A stretch of DNA of 64,000 bases. It comes from Stieleria magnilauensis (GTDB taxonomy: Bacteria > Planctomycetota > Planctomycetia > Pirellulales > Pirellulaceae). Each line of letters starts with the position of its first letter. Position 1 is the stretch's first letter. The stretch is from the NCBI GenBank assembly GCA_007753675.1, contig CP036432.1:2206394-2270393 (forward strand), in the 5' to 3' direction. Shown here one piece after another: positions 1 to 8,306 of this stretch. A program made the position numbers and the translations under genes. The notes below the pieces were generated by a model. It was not told the DNA's origin, did not search any database, and saw only the letters and a list, made by a program, of their open reading frames with translations.

Positions 1-1308
1 GGCCCACCGACCGCTCAAGAAGCCAACTACGATCTGTCGGTCTTCAATGCCAACAACCGAACCAATTCAAACGCCGCGTCTCCCCAGACCGCCAATTCCC
101 AAAATTTCGGTACGCAAAATTTTGGACAAAACTCGACCAGGACGACGGCGCAGCAAGACCTCTTGTATCCGGGAAGCCTGTCCGGTGGAGCTGCATCGCG
201 GCAAACCGCGACCGGTGGTTCGGCATTGGGATTCCCTGCGGCCGATCCCCGCTCGATGACCTCGACCGGGGCGACCAGCGGGAACGCGGCGACCAGCACG
301 ACGCCTCCCAGTGTGCCTTCCAGTTGGACCTACGAACAGATTGCTCAGCTAGGGCAATTGTTTGGGGTCCAACCGACTGATCCGCGGATGGGCGACAAGG
401 CCTTCGTGAACGACCTCTATGCCAGCTATCGAGAGTATTTGGCGAAACAGCAAGCGGCTCAGGCGAGTGCCGAAACGACAGCCAACGCAGCCGCACCGGG
501 GCGCTGGTCGGCCGGAGGCATCGGGGTGGGTGGACAGGCGGGATGGAACCTGCCAGGCGTTCAACCACCGGCCGGAACGTCTCAACCGGGCGGATTGGCG
601 GGGATGGATCCGCGTCTGGCCAGTCTTGATGGCCTCACCACCACGACGGGTGGCGGCACTTGGGGTTCAGAAGACAATTCTACGCGCAGGACCGACGTGG
701 ATCCGCGTTTGTCCCAGAAAGACATCGATGGATTGCCGCCAGGGGCGTGGTCCTATGACAAGTACGGCAATCCGATCGACAAGGAACGTTATGTCTTGGA
801 TCGATTTGGCGAGCGTGTGGATGAGGAAACTCAGTGGGAGCTGACGATCGGTCGAAAGCGTCGCATGGAAGAAGAGCGTCTGGCTAAACTGGAAGCCGAG
901 CGCGTCCGCTCGGCGCTGCCGGCTGATTCATCGCTGGGCCAGCCCAGTGCCAGCGACCGTTTGCTCGGCGGCAATGGAGTCACGGCGGCGGGGTCGTTGC
1001 GACCGCCTGTCGGTGGCGTCAGCGCGGCGGATCGGCCCAACCTTGCCGGCACCGGAGCTGCGGGTGGCGTCGGTCAGCGAGACCCGGGCCAACGAGATCC
1101 CAGCCAGAGCAACCGCCCGCCGTCGGCCGACCAGGCAGGGATCGCGGGTGCGATCGGCAGATCGAACCCCTACGTCAACGTCTTCTTGTTATGCTCGCTC
1201 GTTGCCAACGCGTTCCTGTTCATCTCGTTGCATCGCTTGTGGTACCACCACCGCGATCTGATCGCGTCGAGCCGCATGGCTGCCAGCGGGATGTCTAGCA
1301 ACGACTAG
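1..1308 (+). CDS. C-terminal part of a hypothetical membrane-anchored protein
   Basis: The reading frame is open from the first base, so the true start lies left of the window. The visible 435 residues are low-complexity and rich in Gly, Ala, Ser, Thr, Gln and Pro, followed by a charged helical stretch (KRRMEEERLAKLEAERVRS). One hydrophobic segment near the C-terminus (NPYVNVFLLCSLVANAFLF) precedes a short basic tail, which suggests a C-terminal membrane anchor with a large soluble N-terminal part. I do not recognise the family. The stop codon TAG is the last part of a CTAG that forms the left end of a dispersed palindromic element. Coding status is well supported by length and codon use; function is unknown. 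Confidence 0.75.
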   Translation, partial: GPPTAQEANYDLSVFNANNRTNSNAASPQTANSQNFGTQNFGQNSTRTTAQQDLLYPGSLSGGAASRQTATGGSALGFPAADPRSMTSTGATSGNAATSTTPPSVPSSWTYEQIAQLGQLFGVQPTDPRMGDKAFVNDLYASYREYLAKQQAAQASAETTANAAAPGRWSAGGIGVGGQAGWNLPGVQPPAGTSQPGGLAGMDPRLASLDGLTTTTGGGTWGSEDNSTRRTDVDPRLSQKDIDGLPPGAWSYDKYGNPIDKERYVLDRFGERVDEETQWELTIGRKRRMEEERLAKLEAERVRSALPADSSLGQPSASDRLLGGNGVTAAGSLRPPVGGVSAADRPNLAGTGAAGGVGQRDPGQRDPSQSNRPPSADQAGIAGAIGRSNPYVNVFLLCSLVANAFLFISLHRLWYHHRDLIASSRMAASGMSSND

Positions 1309-1437
1309 TATTCCGTGTCACCTTGCGTTTCGGGTGGGCGGTAGTGGACGAGGCGACGAGTCCTTGCCAATATGCCGACTGCAGAGGACTCGTCGCCTCG
1401 TCCACTACCCGAAAATTTAGCTGAGACGGAGCACTAG
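1305..1437. repeat. Family A palindromic repeat, full-length copy A1
   Basis: This 133-bp element has two perfect 24-bp inverted arms (1341-1364 and 1385-1408, starting GTAGTGGACGAGG) around a 20-base loop. Its flanks are 36 bp (left) and 29 bp (right), and both outer ends are CTAG (1305-1308 and 1434-1437). The left CTAG contains the TAG stop of the upstream gene. Homologous copies lie at 28840-28972, 37618-37782, 46796-47027 and 56095-56227. The GTAG foot of each arm is like that of REP sequences handled by RAYT transposases. No transposase gene is visible in the window. Confidence 0.9.
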
Positions 1438-1471
1438 GCGAATTTCATCTCGACACGCTCAAGACCATCTG

Positions 1472-1990
1472 ATGACGATTGATCTAAAAAGTTTCATCCG
1501 CGACATCCCCAATTTTCCCAAGCCGGGAATCATCTATCGCGATATCGCCCCGTTGCTGCTCGATCCCCAGGCCTTCAAGGCTGCCACCGAAGCCATGGCG
1601 GCACCGTTCGACGGAGAAACGGTCGACGTGGTTGCCGCCGCCGAAGCGCGGGGATTCATCTTTGCCGCGCCGTTGGCGCTGCACTTGAACGCCGGGTTCG
1701 TGCCGATTCGAAAACCCGGCAAGCTGCCCTTTGAAACGCATTCCCATTCGTATGACCTGGAGTACGGCAGTGACGAGTTGCACGTCCACATCGACGGCGT
1801 GCTTCCCGGCCAGCGGGTGATCATCGTCGACGACCTGCTCGCGACCGGCGGCACGATGCAGGCCTGTTGCAAACTGCTGGAACTCTGCCAGGCCGAGATC
1901 TTGGGGTGTTCGTTCCTGATTCACTTGGCCGGGCTAAAGGGCGAAACCAAGCTGCAGCCCTACCGCGTCGAATCGGCCATCGTCTATTAA
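1472..1990 (+). CDS. apt: Adenine phosphoribosyltransferase
   Basis: This cytoplasmic purine-salvage enzyme converts adenine and PRPP to AMP and pyrophosphate. The 172-residue length is normal for bacterial Apt. The N-terminus (IRDIPNFPKPGIIYRDIAPLL) is the classic Apt hood region. The PRPP-binding loop VIIVDDLLATGGT is at residues 116-128, and the family-typical segment IRKPGKLPFET is at 79-89. The ATG at 1472 gives the expected N-terminus. The gene sits between palindromic element A1 and a long minisatellite, so it is probably transcribed alone. Nothing is missing from the active site. Confidence 0.95.
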   Translation: MTIDLKSFIRDIPNFPKPGIIYRDIAPLLLDPQAFKAATEAMAAPFDGETVDVVAAAEARGFIFAAPLALHLNAGFVPIRKPGKLPFETHSHSYDLEYGSDELHVHIDGVLPGQRVIIVDDLLATGGTMQACCKLLELCQAEILGCSFLIHLAGLKGETKLQPYRVESAIVY

Positions 1991-2005
1991 GTTTCGCGTC
2001 GATCA

Positions 2006-2880
2006 TCTTGCTGCTTCGCAGCGCGTGCGGATGCGCCTGAAGGCTGGACACCAACCTGCGCTGGTGTGCAGGCTTCAGCCGCCCGTCTTGCTGCTTCGCA
2101 GCGCGGGAGGATGCGCCTGAAGGCTGGACACCAACCTGCGCTGGTGTCCAGGCTTTAGCCGCTCCGTCTTGCTGCTTCGCAGCGCGGGAGGATGCGCCTG
2201 AAGGCTGGACACCAACCTGCGCTGGTGTCCAGGCTTTAGCCGCTCCGTCTTGCTGCTTCGCAGCGCGTGCGGATGCGCCTGAAGGCTGGACACCAACCTG
2301 CGCTGGTGTGCAGGCTTCAGCCGCCCATCTTGCTGCTTCGCAGCGCGTGGGGATGCGCCTGAAAGCTGGACACCAACGGTTGCTGGTGTGCAGGCTTCAG
2401 CCGCCCGTCTTGCTGCTCCGCAGCGCGGGAGGATGCGCCTGAAGGCTGGACACCAACCTGCGCTGGTGTCCAGGCTTTAGCCGCCCGTCTTGCTGCTTCG
2501 CAGCGCGGGGGATGCGCCTGAAAGCTGGACACCAACGGTTGCTGGTGTGCAGGCTTCAGCCGCCCGTCTTGCTGCTTCGCAGCGCGTGAGGATGCGCCTG
2601 AAGGCTGGACACCAACGGTTGCTGGTGTGCAGGCTTCAGCCGCCCGTCTTGCTGCTTCGCAGCGCGGGAGGATGCGTCTGAAGGCTGGACACCAACCTGC
2701 GCTGGTGTGCAGGCTTTAGCCGCTCCGTCTTGCTGCTTCGCAGCGCGGGAGGATGCGCCTGAAGGCTGGACACCAACCTGCGCTGGTGTGCAGGCTTCAG
2801 CCGCCCATCGTGCTGCTTCGCAGCGCGTGGGGATGCGTCTGAAGGCTGGACACCAACCTGCGCTAGTGTCCAGGATTTCG
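2006..2880. repeat. Minisatellite of about 11 tandem 80-bp units (family F)
   Basis: Units begin TCTTGCTGCTTCGCAGCGCG and start at 2006, 2086, 2167, 2248, 2328, 2408, 2488, 2567, 2647, 2728 and 2808, a period of 79-81 bp. Each unit carries an inverted repeat, CTGGACACCA with TGGTGTCCAG, around an 8-base loop. Some units have a one-base change in the right arm (TGGTGTGCAG). Unit lengths of 79, 80 and 81 bp break any reading frame, so I treat the array as non-coding. A diverged single copy is at 14437-14515. The array occupies nearly all of the space between apt and nadA. Confidence 0.93.
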
Positions 2881-3052
2881 CTGCTCCGCCGCGAATTTCA
2901 ATCGCCGGGCAGCTGGACACCTCCCTGCGATGGACCCACGGGGGAGAAATGGACGGCAATGGGGCGGGTGAATCGACCGAATGGTCAACCTCCCCTACAA
3001 TAGAACCAGTGGCAGGCCGGTTGCTTGTCGCTCGTTCCCCGTCTTTTTGAAA

Positions 3053-4225
3053 GTGAGTCCCTTGACCACGCCAACGCTCCCTACCGTCCCATCCGATCCG
3101 AACACCCACGCGGCTCACCAACTGGCGACCTACAAGACGCTCTCCAGCGAGGAGTTGATCGCGAGAATCACGGCCGTTCGCCAGGAACTGGGAGACTCGT
3201 TGCTGATCTTGGGGCACCACTACCAGCAGGATGAAGTGGTCGAGCACACCGACCTGCGCGGCGATAGTTATCAGTTGTCCGAGATGGCCGCGCAGAGTGA
3301 AACGTGCCGGACGATCGTGTTTTGCGGTGTGCACTTCATGGCTGAAACGGCCGACATCCTGGCCAACCGTCCGGAAAAACTTGCCAGCCGGAACGGGGAA
3401 CGTGTCCGAGTGATTTTGCCGGACATGGCCGCAGGCTGTTCGATGGCCGATATGGCGGCGATTGCCCAGGTCGAGGCGGCCTGGGAAGACATGTCCGAAG
3501 TCATCGACACCGAGCGGGTGATCCCGGTCACGTACATCAACAGCGCTGCCAGTTTGAAAGCGTTCTGCGGAAAACACGGCGGCATCGTCTGCACCAGCAG
3601 CAACGCCCGGGCGGTGCTGGAATGGGCTTTTGAACGCGGCGACCGTGTCTTTTTCTTCCCCGATCAGCACCTGGGACGCAACACGGCCCTCAAGATGGGG
3701 ATCACCGAAGACCAGATGCCGGTTTGGGATCCGTACGAATTGGAACTCGGCGGAAACGATGACCAGGCGATCCAAGACAGCCGGGTGATCTTGTGGAAAG
3801 GCCACTGCAGCGTCCACCAAATGTTCCGCCCCGAGCACGTCGCACAATTTCGGGCACAGCACCCGGGGATCAAAATCTTGGTGCACCCGGAATGTCCGCG
3901 GGAGGTCAACGATTTGGCCGACGTCTCCGGCAGCACGGGCTTGATCATCCGAACGGTGAAAGAAAGTCCGCCGGGCACGAAGTGGGCGATCGGAACCGAG
4001 TTGCATCTGGTCAATCGGCTCAAGGCCGAGCATCCCGAGCAAGAAATCCACTTCCTCAGCCCCGTCCTGTGCATGTGCGCGACGATGTATCGCATCGATC
4101 TGCCCCATTTGTGCTGGGCGTTGGAGAATCTCCGCGAGGGGACTCCGGTTAACACGATCGAGGTGTCTGAAGAGGTGACCAAGTGGAGTTTGGTCGCATT
4201 GGAGCGGATGTTGGCGGTGAAATAG
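3053..4225 (+). CDS. nadA: Quinolinate synthase A
   Basis: NadA condenses iminoaspartate with dihydroxyacetone phosphate to quinolinate in NAD biosynthesis, using a [4Fe-4S] cluster. The three cluster cysteines fit the motifs AAGCSMAD (Cys129), CTSSNA (Cys180) and HPECP (Cys281), counted from the GTG at 3053. The substrate-binding segment ILGHHYQQDEVVEHTD is near the N-terminus. An in-frame ATG at 2981 would add 24 unconserved residues, so I prefer the GTG at 3053; the start is uncertain. Predicted length is 390 residues, near the family norm. The C-terminal CMCATM adds two extra cysteines. nadB and nadC are not nearby. Confidence 0.92.
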   Translation: MSPLTTPTLPTVPSDPNTHAAHQLATYKTLSSEELIARITAVRQELGDSLLILGHHYQQDEVVEHTDLRGDSYQLSEMAAQSETCRTIVFCGVHFMAETADILANRPEKLASRNGERVRVILPDMAAGCSMADMAAIAQVEAAWEDMSEVIDTERVIPVTYINSAASLKAFCGKHGGIVCTSSNARAVLEWAFERGDRVFFFPDQHLGRNTALKMGITEDQMPVWDPYELELGGNDDQAIQDSRVILWKGHCSVHQMFRPEHVAQFRAQHPGIKILVHPECPREVNDLADVSGSTGLIIRTVKESPPGTKWAIGTELHLVNRLKAEHPEQEIHFLSPVLCMCATMYRIDLPHLCWALENLREGTPVNTIEVSEEVTKWSLVALERMLAVK

Positions 4226-4330
4226 CGGCCCCTATGACCGTCAAACCCGGTGCAAACTCGACGAGGGACAAAGTTTCACCACGTTGAATCGGGGCAAACT
4301 GGGCGTTTGATGCTTTTAATGCCGATTTCG

Positions 4331-4360
4331 TTGACAGTTGATTTTTGCGGTAACTATACT
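4331..4360 (+). promoter_or_regulatory. Sigma70-type promoter upstream of the coiled-coil membrane protein
   Basis: TTGACA at 4331-4336 and TATACT at 4355-4360 are separated by 18 bases, close to the housekeeping consensus. It lies in the 305-bp gap after nadA. Initiation near 4367 would give a leader of about 160 bases before the gene at 4531. A 94-codon frame across this gap (4250-4534) has no protein-like character. The rest of the gap shows nothing I can name. Confidence 0.6.
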
Positions 4361-4530
4361 TCCGGGAGTGCGGAATGGCGGTTGATGCGAGGGCATCCTG
4401 CGTTTCTGCAAGGAAAATCCATCGTGGGCACCCGGCTTATCGTCGCTCACCAACCCGGCATTTTGTCGCCTGAACCCTACCAAATTCGACAACGTGTTCG
4501 GACCGCTCCTGTCAAAGGAAAGCTCCTAAA

Positions 4531-5367
4531 ATGACCTTACTTGGGAAGTCGTTTACCGTCATCATTTTCCTGCTCAGCCTGTCCTTCATGGTCTTGGCCC
4601 TGGCGGTCAATGCTTCGCATCGCAATTGGCGCGATGTCGTGTTGGGGCCGAGCGGGTACAAGGAAAAGATCGAGGCCATCTCTCGCGAGAACGAGCAGCT
4701 GGAGGACGCCAAGCAGCGGGCTCAAGCGGCGCTCAGTCGTGAGCAGGTCGCCCGTCGAACCGCACTCGCTTCGTTGCAAACCCAGCTCGACCAACTGCAA
4801 GAAGAATTGCAATTGCGAATCAGCTCGGTCCAGAAGCTCGAAGGCGAATTGTCCAACTTGGCTCAGGTCGACAAGATTCGTGCCGAGGAGCTGCAAACGC
4901 TGACCGACACGACCGCAAACCTTCGCGATCAGGTACGCAAAGAGCAGCAAGATCGCGATGCCTTGTTCGCCCAGACGCTGGTGCTGCAGGACAAACTCAA
5001 CGAAGCTCGCGGTGTCCGCCTCCAATTTGAAACGCGGAATCAGAATCTGCAAAAAGAGCTGACTCGGTTCCGAGAGATCGCCGACCACATGGGGATCGAC
5101 CCCAAAGCGCCACTGGACGGGGCTCCGCCGGAACGCAATGGAAACGTACTGGTCATCAATCGAACCAAGGGTTTGGCCGAAGTCTCGATCGGCATGGATG
5201 ACGGAATTCGACCAGGCCACGAACTCGAAGTCACGCGGAAATCGCGTTACATCGGCCGTTTGAAAGTCCTCAAAGCGACGCCCAACCGAGCCGTCGGCGA
5301 GATCATGAAAGACTACAGCGAAGGATTTATTTTGGAGGGTGACCGTGTCGACACTTCCATCGACTGA
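4531..5367 (+). CDS. Single-pass membrane protein with coiled coil and C-terminal beta domain
   Basis: The 278-residue protein has a transmembrane helix at about residues 7-27, a long heptad-rich coiled coil at about 40-185 and a compact C-terminal domain at about 200-278. That domain contains VLVINRTKGLAEVSIGMDDG followed by IRPGHELEV and ILEGDRV. The layout (membrane helix, periplasmic coiled coil, beta domain) recalls MreC, but I cannot call it MreC. The C-terminal domain resembles part of the larger protein at 12624-14105, so the two may be paralogues. AAAGG-type bases lie before the ATG, and a strong promoter lies at 4331-4360. It is translationally linked to the small gene that overlaps its end. 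Function unknown. Confidence 0.85.
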   Translation: MTLLGKSFTVIIFLLSLSFMVLALAVNASHRNWRDVVLGPSGYKEKIEAISRENEQLEDAKQRAQAALSREQVARRTALASLQTQLDQLQEELQLRISSVQKLEGELSNLAQVDKIRAEELQTLTDTTANLRDQVRKEQQDRDALFAQTLVLQDKLNEARGVRLQFETRNQNLQKELTRFREIADHMGIDPKAPLDGAPPERNGNVLVINRTKGLAEVSIGMDDGIRPGHELEVTRKSRYIGRLKVLKATPNRAVGEIMKDYSEGFILEGDRVDTSID

Positions 5368-5545
5368 GGGTGGCAAACAGCCGCCGAGCGTCTACACCGT
5401 CATGCTGGTGCTTAGCATGGTGTTCTTGTTGATCGCTGTGATTGCCATGTGGATCGAACTGCGACGCTGGGCACCGGATTATTTCCGAACCAGCGGAGCT
5501 AACCCGATGGTGCAGGTCGTCACCGACATCGACCAATACGCCTAG
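5345..5545 (+). CDS. Small single-pass membrane protein
   Basis: This 66-residue protein has one hydrophobic helix (VYTVMLVLSMVFLLIAVIAMW) and a polar C-terminus. I place the start at the GTG at 5345, because GGAGG at 5334-5338 is 6 bases upstream. The GTG at 5339 would leave no spacing. The gene overlaps the end of the coiled-coil protein gene by 23 bases in another frame, which suggests translational coupling and a shared complex (inference). The TAG stop is in CTAGTGCTCC at 5542-5551, the same ten bases as one end of family A. It converges with, and slightly overlaps, the following gene on the other strand. Confidence 0.75.
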   Translation: MSTLPSTEGGKQPPSVYTVMLVLSMVFLLIAVIAMWIELRRWAPDYFRTSGANPMVQVVTDIDQYA

Positions 5546-6333
5546 TGCTCCTTGCGGAGTAGCCAATTCATCAGGGGCGGGCAAATCCGGTCGGCATAGA
5601 CCAGCATCTTACCTCCCAGGCTGAGGATCACTTCGGAGCGACGTTTGCCGACCGCGGCAAGCGTTGCCGCGGCGACGCGATCAGCCGGCCAACTGCCAAT
5701 ACTCTTCGAAGTGGCGTTGGCGTCGGAGTCTACCAGCACATCGAAAAATTCACTCTCGGTCGTGCTCGGACTGACCAAGGTCACCCGGACCGACGTCCCG
5801 GCCAATTCGGCACGCAGCGCATCGCTAAAGCCATGCATCGCAAACTTGCTGGCACAATACTCCGATTTGTCCGGCACCGCGCGATGGCCCAAGACGCTGC
5901 CGAGATTGCAAATCACTGCGTCGTCGCTGGATTTCAGGTACGGTAGCAAACGACGCGTCAGTTGCGCCGGGGCAAAGAAGTTGACCTCCATGATCTTTCG
6001 CAGCCGTGACTCCGTCGCCTCTTCGAAGCTGCCGATCGCGCCGATGCCGGCGTTGTTGACTAGCAGATCCAGTGAGCCACCGCGGGATCGGACCAGCGAT
6101 TCAATTTGATCGTGTGTCGCCGAGTCAGTCACATCACCATGGATCGGCAGCAGCAGATCGTTGTCGCCGTCGCAATGGATCTCTTCGGAGAGCGACTGCA
6201 AGCGATCCGCCCGACGTGCGACCGCGATGACTCGGCAACCGGCCGCGGTGAGCCGCTTGGACAAGCATCGGCCGATGCCGCTGCTGGCACCGGTGACGAC
6301 AGCCAGTTTTCCGCTCGGATTCCAGTGGGCCAA
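5542..6333 (-). CDS. Short-chain dehydrogenase/reductase
   Basis: This is a classical SDR of 263 residues, an NAD(P)-dependent oxidoreductase of unknown substrate. The cofactor loop TGASSGIG is at residues 14-21 and NNAGIG at 93-98. The catalytic triad fits Ser146, Tyr159 and Lys163 (YCASK). The start is a TTG at 6333, supported by AAAGGA 9 bases upstream on the coding strand. The N-terminus at this codon begins directly before the first beta strand (GKLAVVTG). A short hydrophobic C-terminus (MNWLLRKEH) ends the protein. It overlaps the convergent small membrane protein gene by 4 bases. Confidence 0.9.
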   Translation of the reverse strand: MAHWNPSGKLAVVTGASSGIGRCLSKRLTAAGCRVIAVARRADRLQSLSEEIHCDGDNDLLLPIHGDVTDSATHDQIESLVRSRGGSLDLLVNNAGIGAIGSFEEATESRLRKIMEVNFFAPAQLTRRLLPYLKSSDDAVICNLGSVLGHRAVPDKSEYCASKFAMHGFSDALRAELAGTSVRVTLVSPSTTESEFFDVLVDSDANATSKSIGSWPADRVAAATLAAVGKRRSEVILSLGGKMLVYADRICPPLMNWLLRKEH

Positions 6334-6385
6334 GTCGTGGGTCCTTTAACGGATGTTGCACGGCGTTGCCGCTGCTGTGGGGGGG

Positions 6386-6540
6386 CGCAAGCTGGAAGCG
6401 TACGCCACTGCTGGGGACGTAAGCTGGAAGCGTACGCCACTGTTGGGGTCGTAAGCTGGGAGCTTACGTCGCTTTGGAGTCGCAAGCTGGAAGCGTACGC
6501 CACTGTTGGGGACGTAAGCTGGGAGCTTACGCCACGTCGG
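6386..6540 (-). repeat. Family E repeat, five units of about 32 bp after hflX
   Basis: Five units start at 6386, 6418, 6450, 6481 and 6513. They alternate between CGCAAGCTGGAAGCGTACGC and CGTAAGCTGGGAGCTTACG. Read in the hflX direction, each unit is a short hairpin, GTAAGCT..AGCTTACG. The first unit after the gene supplies the last two codons and the TAA stop of hflX. Other copies lie at 10974-10999, 48559-48641 and 61682-61702, always after a stop codon and in the same sense as that gene. They could act as terminators or 3' stabilisers (inference). Confidence 0.85.
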
Positions 6541-7876
6541 TGGCTGGGGTGTCGACGGGCGGTTCAACGGGGGTTTCAACCGGTGCGAAGGTGCCGGTGC
6601 CGGCCGGGCGGATGGAGATTGCCGACTTGCGGGCCGGCCCCATCGCCGCAACGGGCATCTTCACACGCACGTTGACGACGTCGGCACCGAAGTGCTGCGA
6701 AACAATTTCTCCCTTGGCCGCCAGATAGGCCAGCAATTTGCCGTCACCGGGATCGACATCGATGTCCAAATCCAGGAATTCCCGGCCGAGCGCCTCGCCG
6801 ACCGCCTCGGTCAACATCTCAAGTCCCTTGACGCTCTTGGCGCTGACGGGAATCGCGTTCGGGTAGCGATCCAGCACCCGGTTCAGCATCGCCGGCGACT
6901 TGATCGCATCGATCTTGTTGAGCACCAACAGCGTGTCTTTCTCTTCGATCTCCAGTTCGCTGAGCACCTTGTACACGGCGCTGATCTGGTCAAACACGTT
7001 CGGGTTGCTTGCGTCGGCGACGTGCAGCAACAGATCGGCTTGCCGCGTTTCTTCCAACGTCGATTTAAAGCTGGCAACCAAGGAGTGGGGCAGGTCGCGA
7101 ATGAACCCGACGGTATCGCTCAGCAGGACGGTGCCCCAGTGAACCAAGTACCAGCGACGGGTGCGAGTGTCCAGCGTGGCAAACAGCTTGTCCGCCGCTT
7201 GCACTCCCGCCTCGGTCAACGCGTTCATCAACGTGCTCTTGCCGGCGTTGGTGTAACCGACCAGCGACACAGTCGGTGCTTCCTTGCGCGAGGCGACTTG
7301 GCGTTCGCGACGCGATTCGACTTTGCCCAATTCTTGTTTGAGATCGTGGATGCGTTTTTGAGCCAATCGGCGGTCGACTTCCAGTTGCTTTTCACCCGGG
7401 CCACGCATCCCCACGCCCATCGCTTGACGTGACAGGTGGGTCCACATCCGCTTCAATCGCGGCAGCGTGTATTCCAATTGGGCCAGCTCGACGGCCAAGC
7501 GGGACTCGTAGGTTCGCGCACCGGCGGCGAAAATATCCAGAATCAACTCGGTCCGATCCAGCACTTTGGCGCCCGTCGCTTTCTCCAGATTTCGGATCTG
7601 CCCGGGAGTCAATTCGTTGTCAAAGATCACCACGTCGGCTTTGGTCTTTTCGACCAGCAAACGCAATTCCTCGACTTTTCCTTTTCCGAGGTAGGTGCCA
7701 TGTTCAGCCGACGCACGCCGCTGAATCAATTCGCCGACAACTTGGGTGCCAGCCGTCGTCGCCAATCCATGCAATTCCTCCAGCGGATCTTCCGGAGCCG
7801 GCGTGTCGGGCAAGATCAATCGTGCCAAGACGCTTCGTTCCGGAGTGTCATCACTGACTAGATGTTGTTCACGCAC
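6527..7876 (-). CDS. hflX: Ribosome-associated GTPase HflX
   Basis: HflX is a GTPase that binds the 50S subunit and splits or rescues stalled ribosomes. The N-terminal HflX domain (to about residue 195) includes GKGKVEEL and the glycine-rich MRGPGEKQLE. The G domain has G1 GYTNAGKST (207-215), G3 DTVGF (254-258), G4 NKID (320-323) and G5 VSAKS. The C-terminal part after about residue 420 is a Pro/Thr/Val-rich tail (VETPVEPPVDTP). Its last codons and stop come from a family E repeat. The start is a GTG at 7876 with AGGAGG 11 bases upstream. Length 449 residues is ordinary. The gene stands alone. Confidence 0.95.
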   Translation of the reverse strand: MREQHLVSDDTPERSVLARLILPDTPAPEDPLEELHGLATTAGTQVVGELIQRRASAEHGTYLGKGKVEELRLLVEKTKADVVIFDNELTPGQIRNLEKATGAKVLDRTELILDIFAAGARTYESRLAVELAQLEYTLPRLKRMWTHLSRQAMGVGMRGPGEKQLEVDRRLAQKRIHDLKQELGKVESRRERQVASRKEAPTVSLVGYTNAGKSTLMNALTEAGVQAADKLFATLDTRTRRWYLVHWGTVLLSDTVGFIRDLPHSLVASFKSTLEETRQADLLLHVADASNPNVFDQISAVYKVLSELEIEEKDTLLVLNKIDAIKSPAMLNRVLDRYPNAIPVSAKSVKGLEMLTEAVGEALGREFLDLDIDVDPGDGKLLAYLAAKGEIVSQHFGADVVNVRVKMPVAAMGPARKSAISIRPAGTGTFAPVETPVEPPVDTPATDVA

Positions 7877-8306
7877 TTAGGGAAAAGTCCTCCTGAAATC
7901 GTCGGGTCGCTCGGACCCCTCTATTATAGCTTGGCAAGACTGACAACGTCGGCCTGGTGCCGTCCAACAGTGCACCTCGCATACCAACCGGGCGAAAATC
8001 AGCCGCTTTTGGGCGACGCTGTGAAGCATTTTTAGCGGCATGGGGCGTGTCCCCCACCGCGAATCGCTCGCTAAACGCAGGGAACACGTGCTTCACAGCG
8101 GTACCCGTCGGGGCCGGATTGTAAGGCTTCGATGGGTAAACCCCAAAGGATTTTCGGCCGGATTGTTGATCTCGAAATCTGGATCAAACCCTCAAACCAC
8201 AGGCCGTCGATGCCAACCAGACGCGTTCGGCCGGGGAGGGGTTCGCGGCGGACCGGAGAGAAGACGCGATGCAGGCGGATAGCCCACCGAACACAGATCA
8301 CCGGGC
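7877..8306. other. Non-coding spacer holding a diverged family B element
   Basis: The 430-bp gap lies upstream of hflX and downstream of the dehydratase gene. At 8017-8100 a perfect 12-bp inverted repeat (CGCTGTGAAGCA and TGCTTCACAGCG) bounds an 84-bp segment. Inside it, TTTTTAGCGGCATGGGGCG matches the start of the family B element at 26383. On the hflX strand a TATAAT-like box lies at 7923-7928, but the only TTGTCA is 12 bases away, so a promoter call is weak. No plausible gene is seen. Confidence 0.6.

Noticed and set aside
2006-2880. CRISPR array or coding repeat at the minisatellite
   Set aside because: No variable spacers, and unit lengths of 79, 80 and 81 bp break any reading frame.
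4250-4534. Small gene before the coiled-coil protein
   Set aside because: No Shine-Dalgarno, no domain, and it spans the promoter at 4331-4360.
7923-7946. Sigma70 promoter for hflX
   Set aside because: A TATAAT and a TTGTCA are present, but the 12-base spacing is too short.
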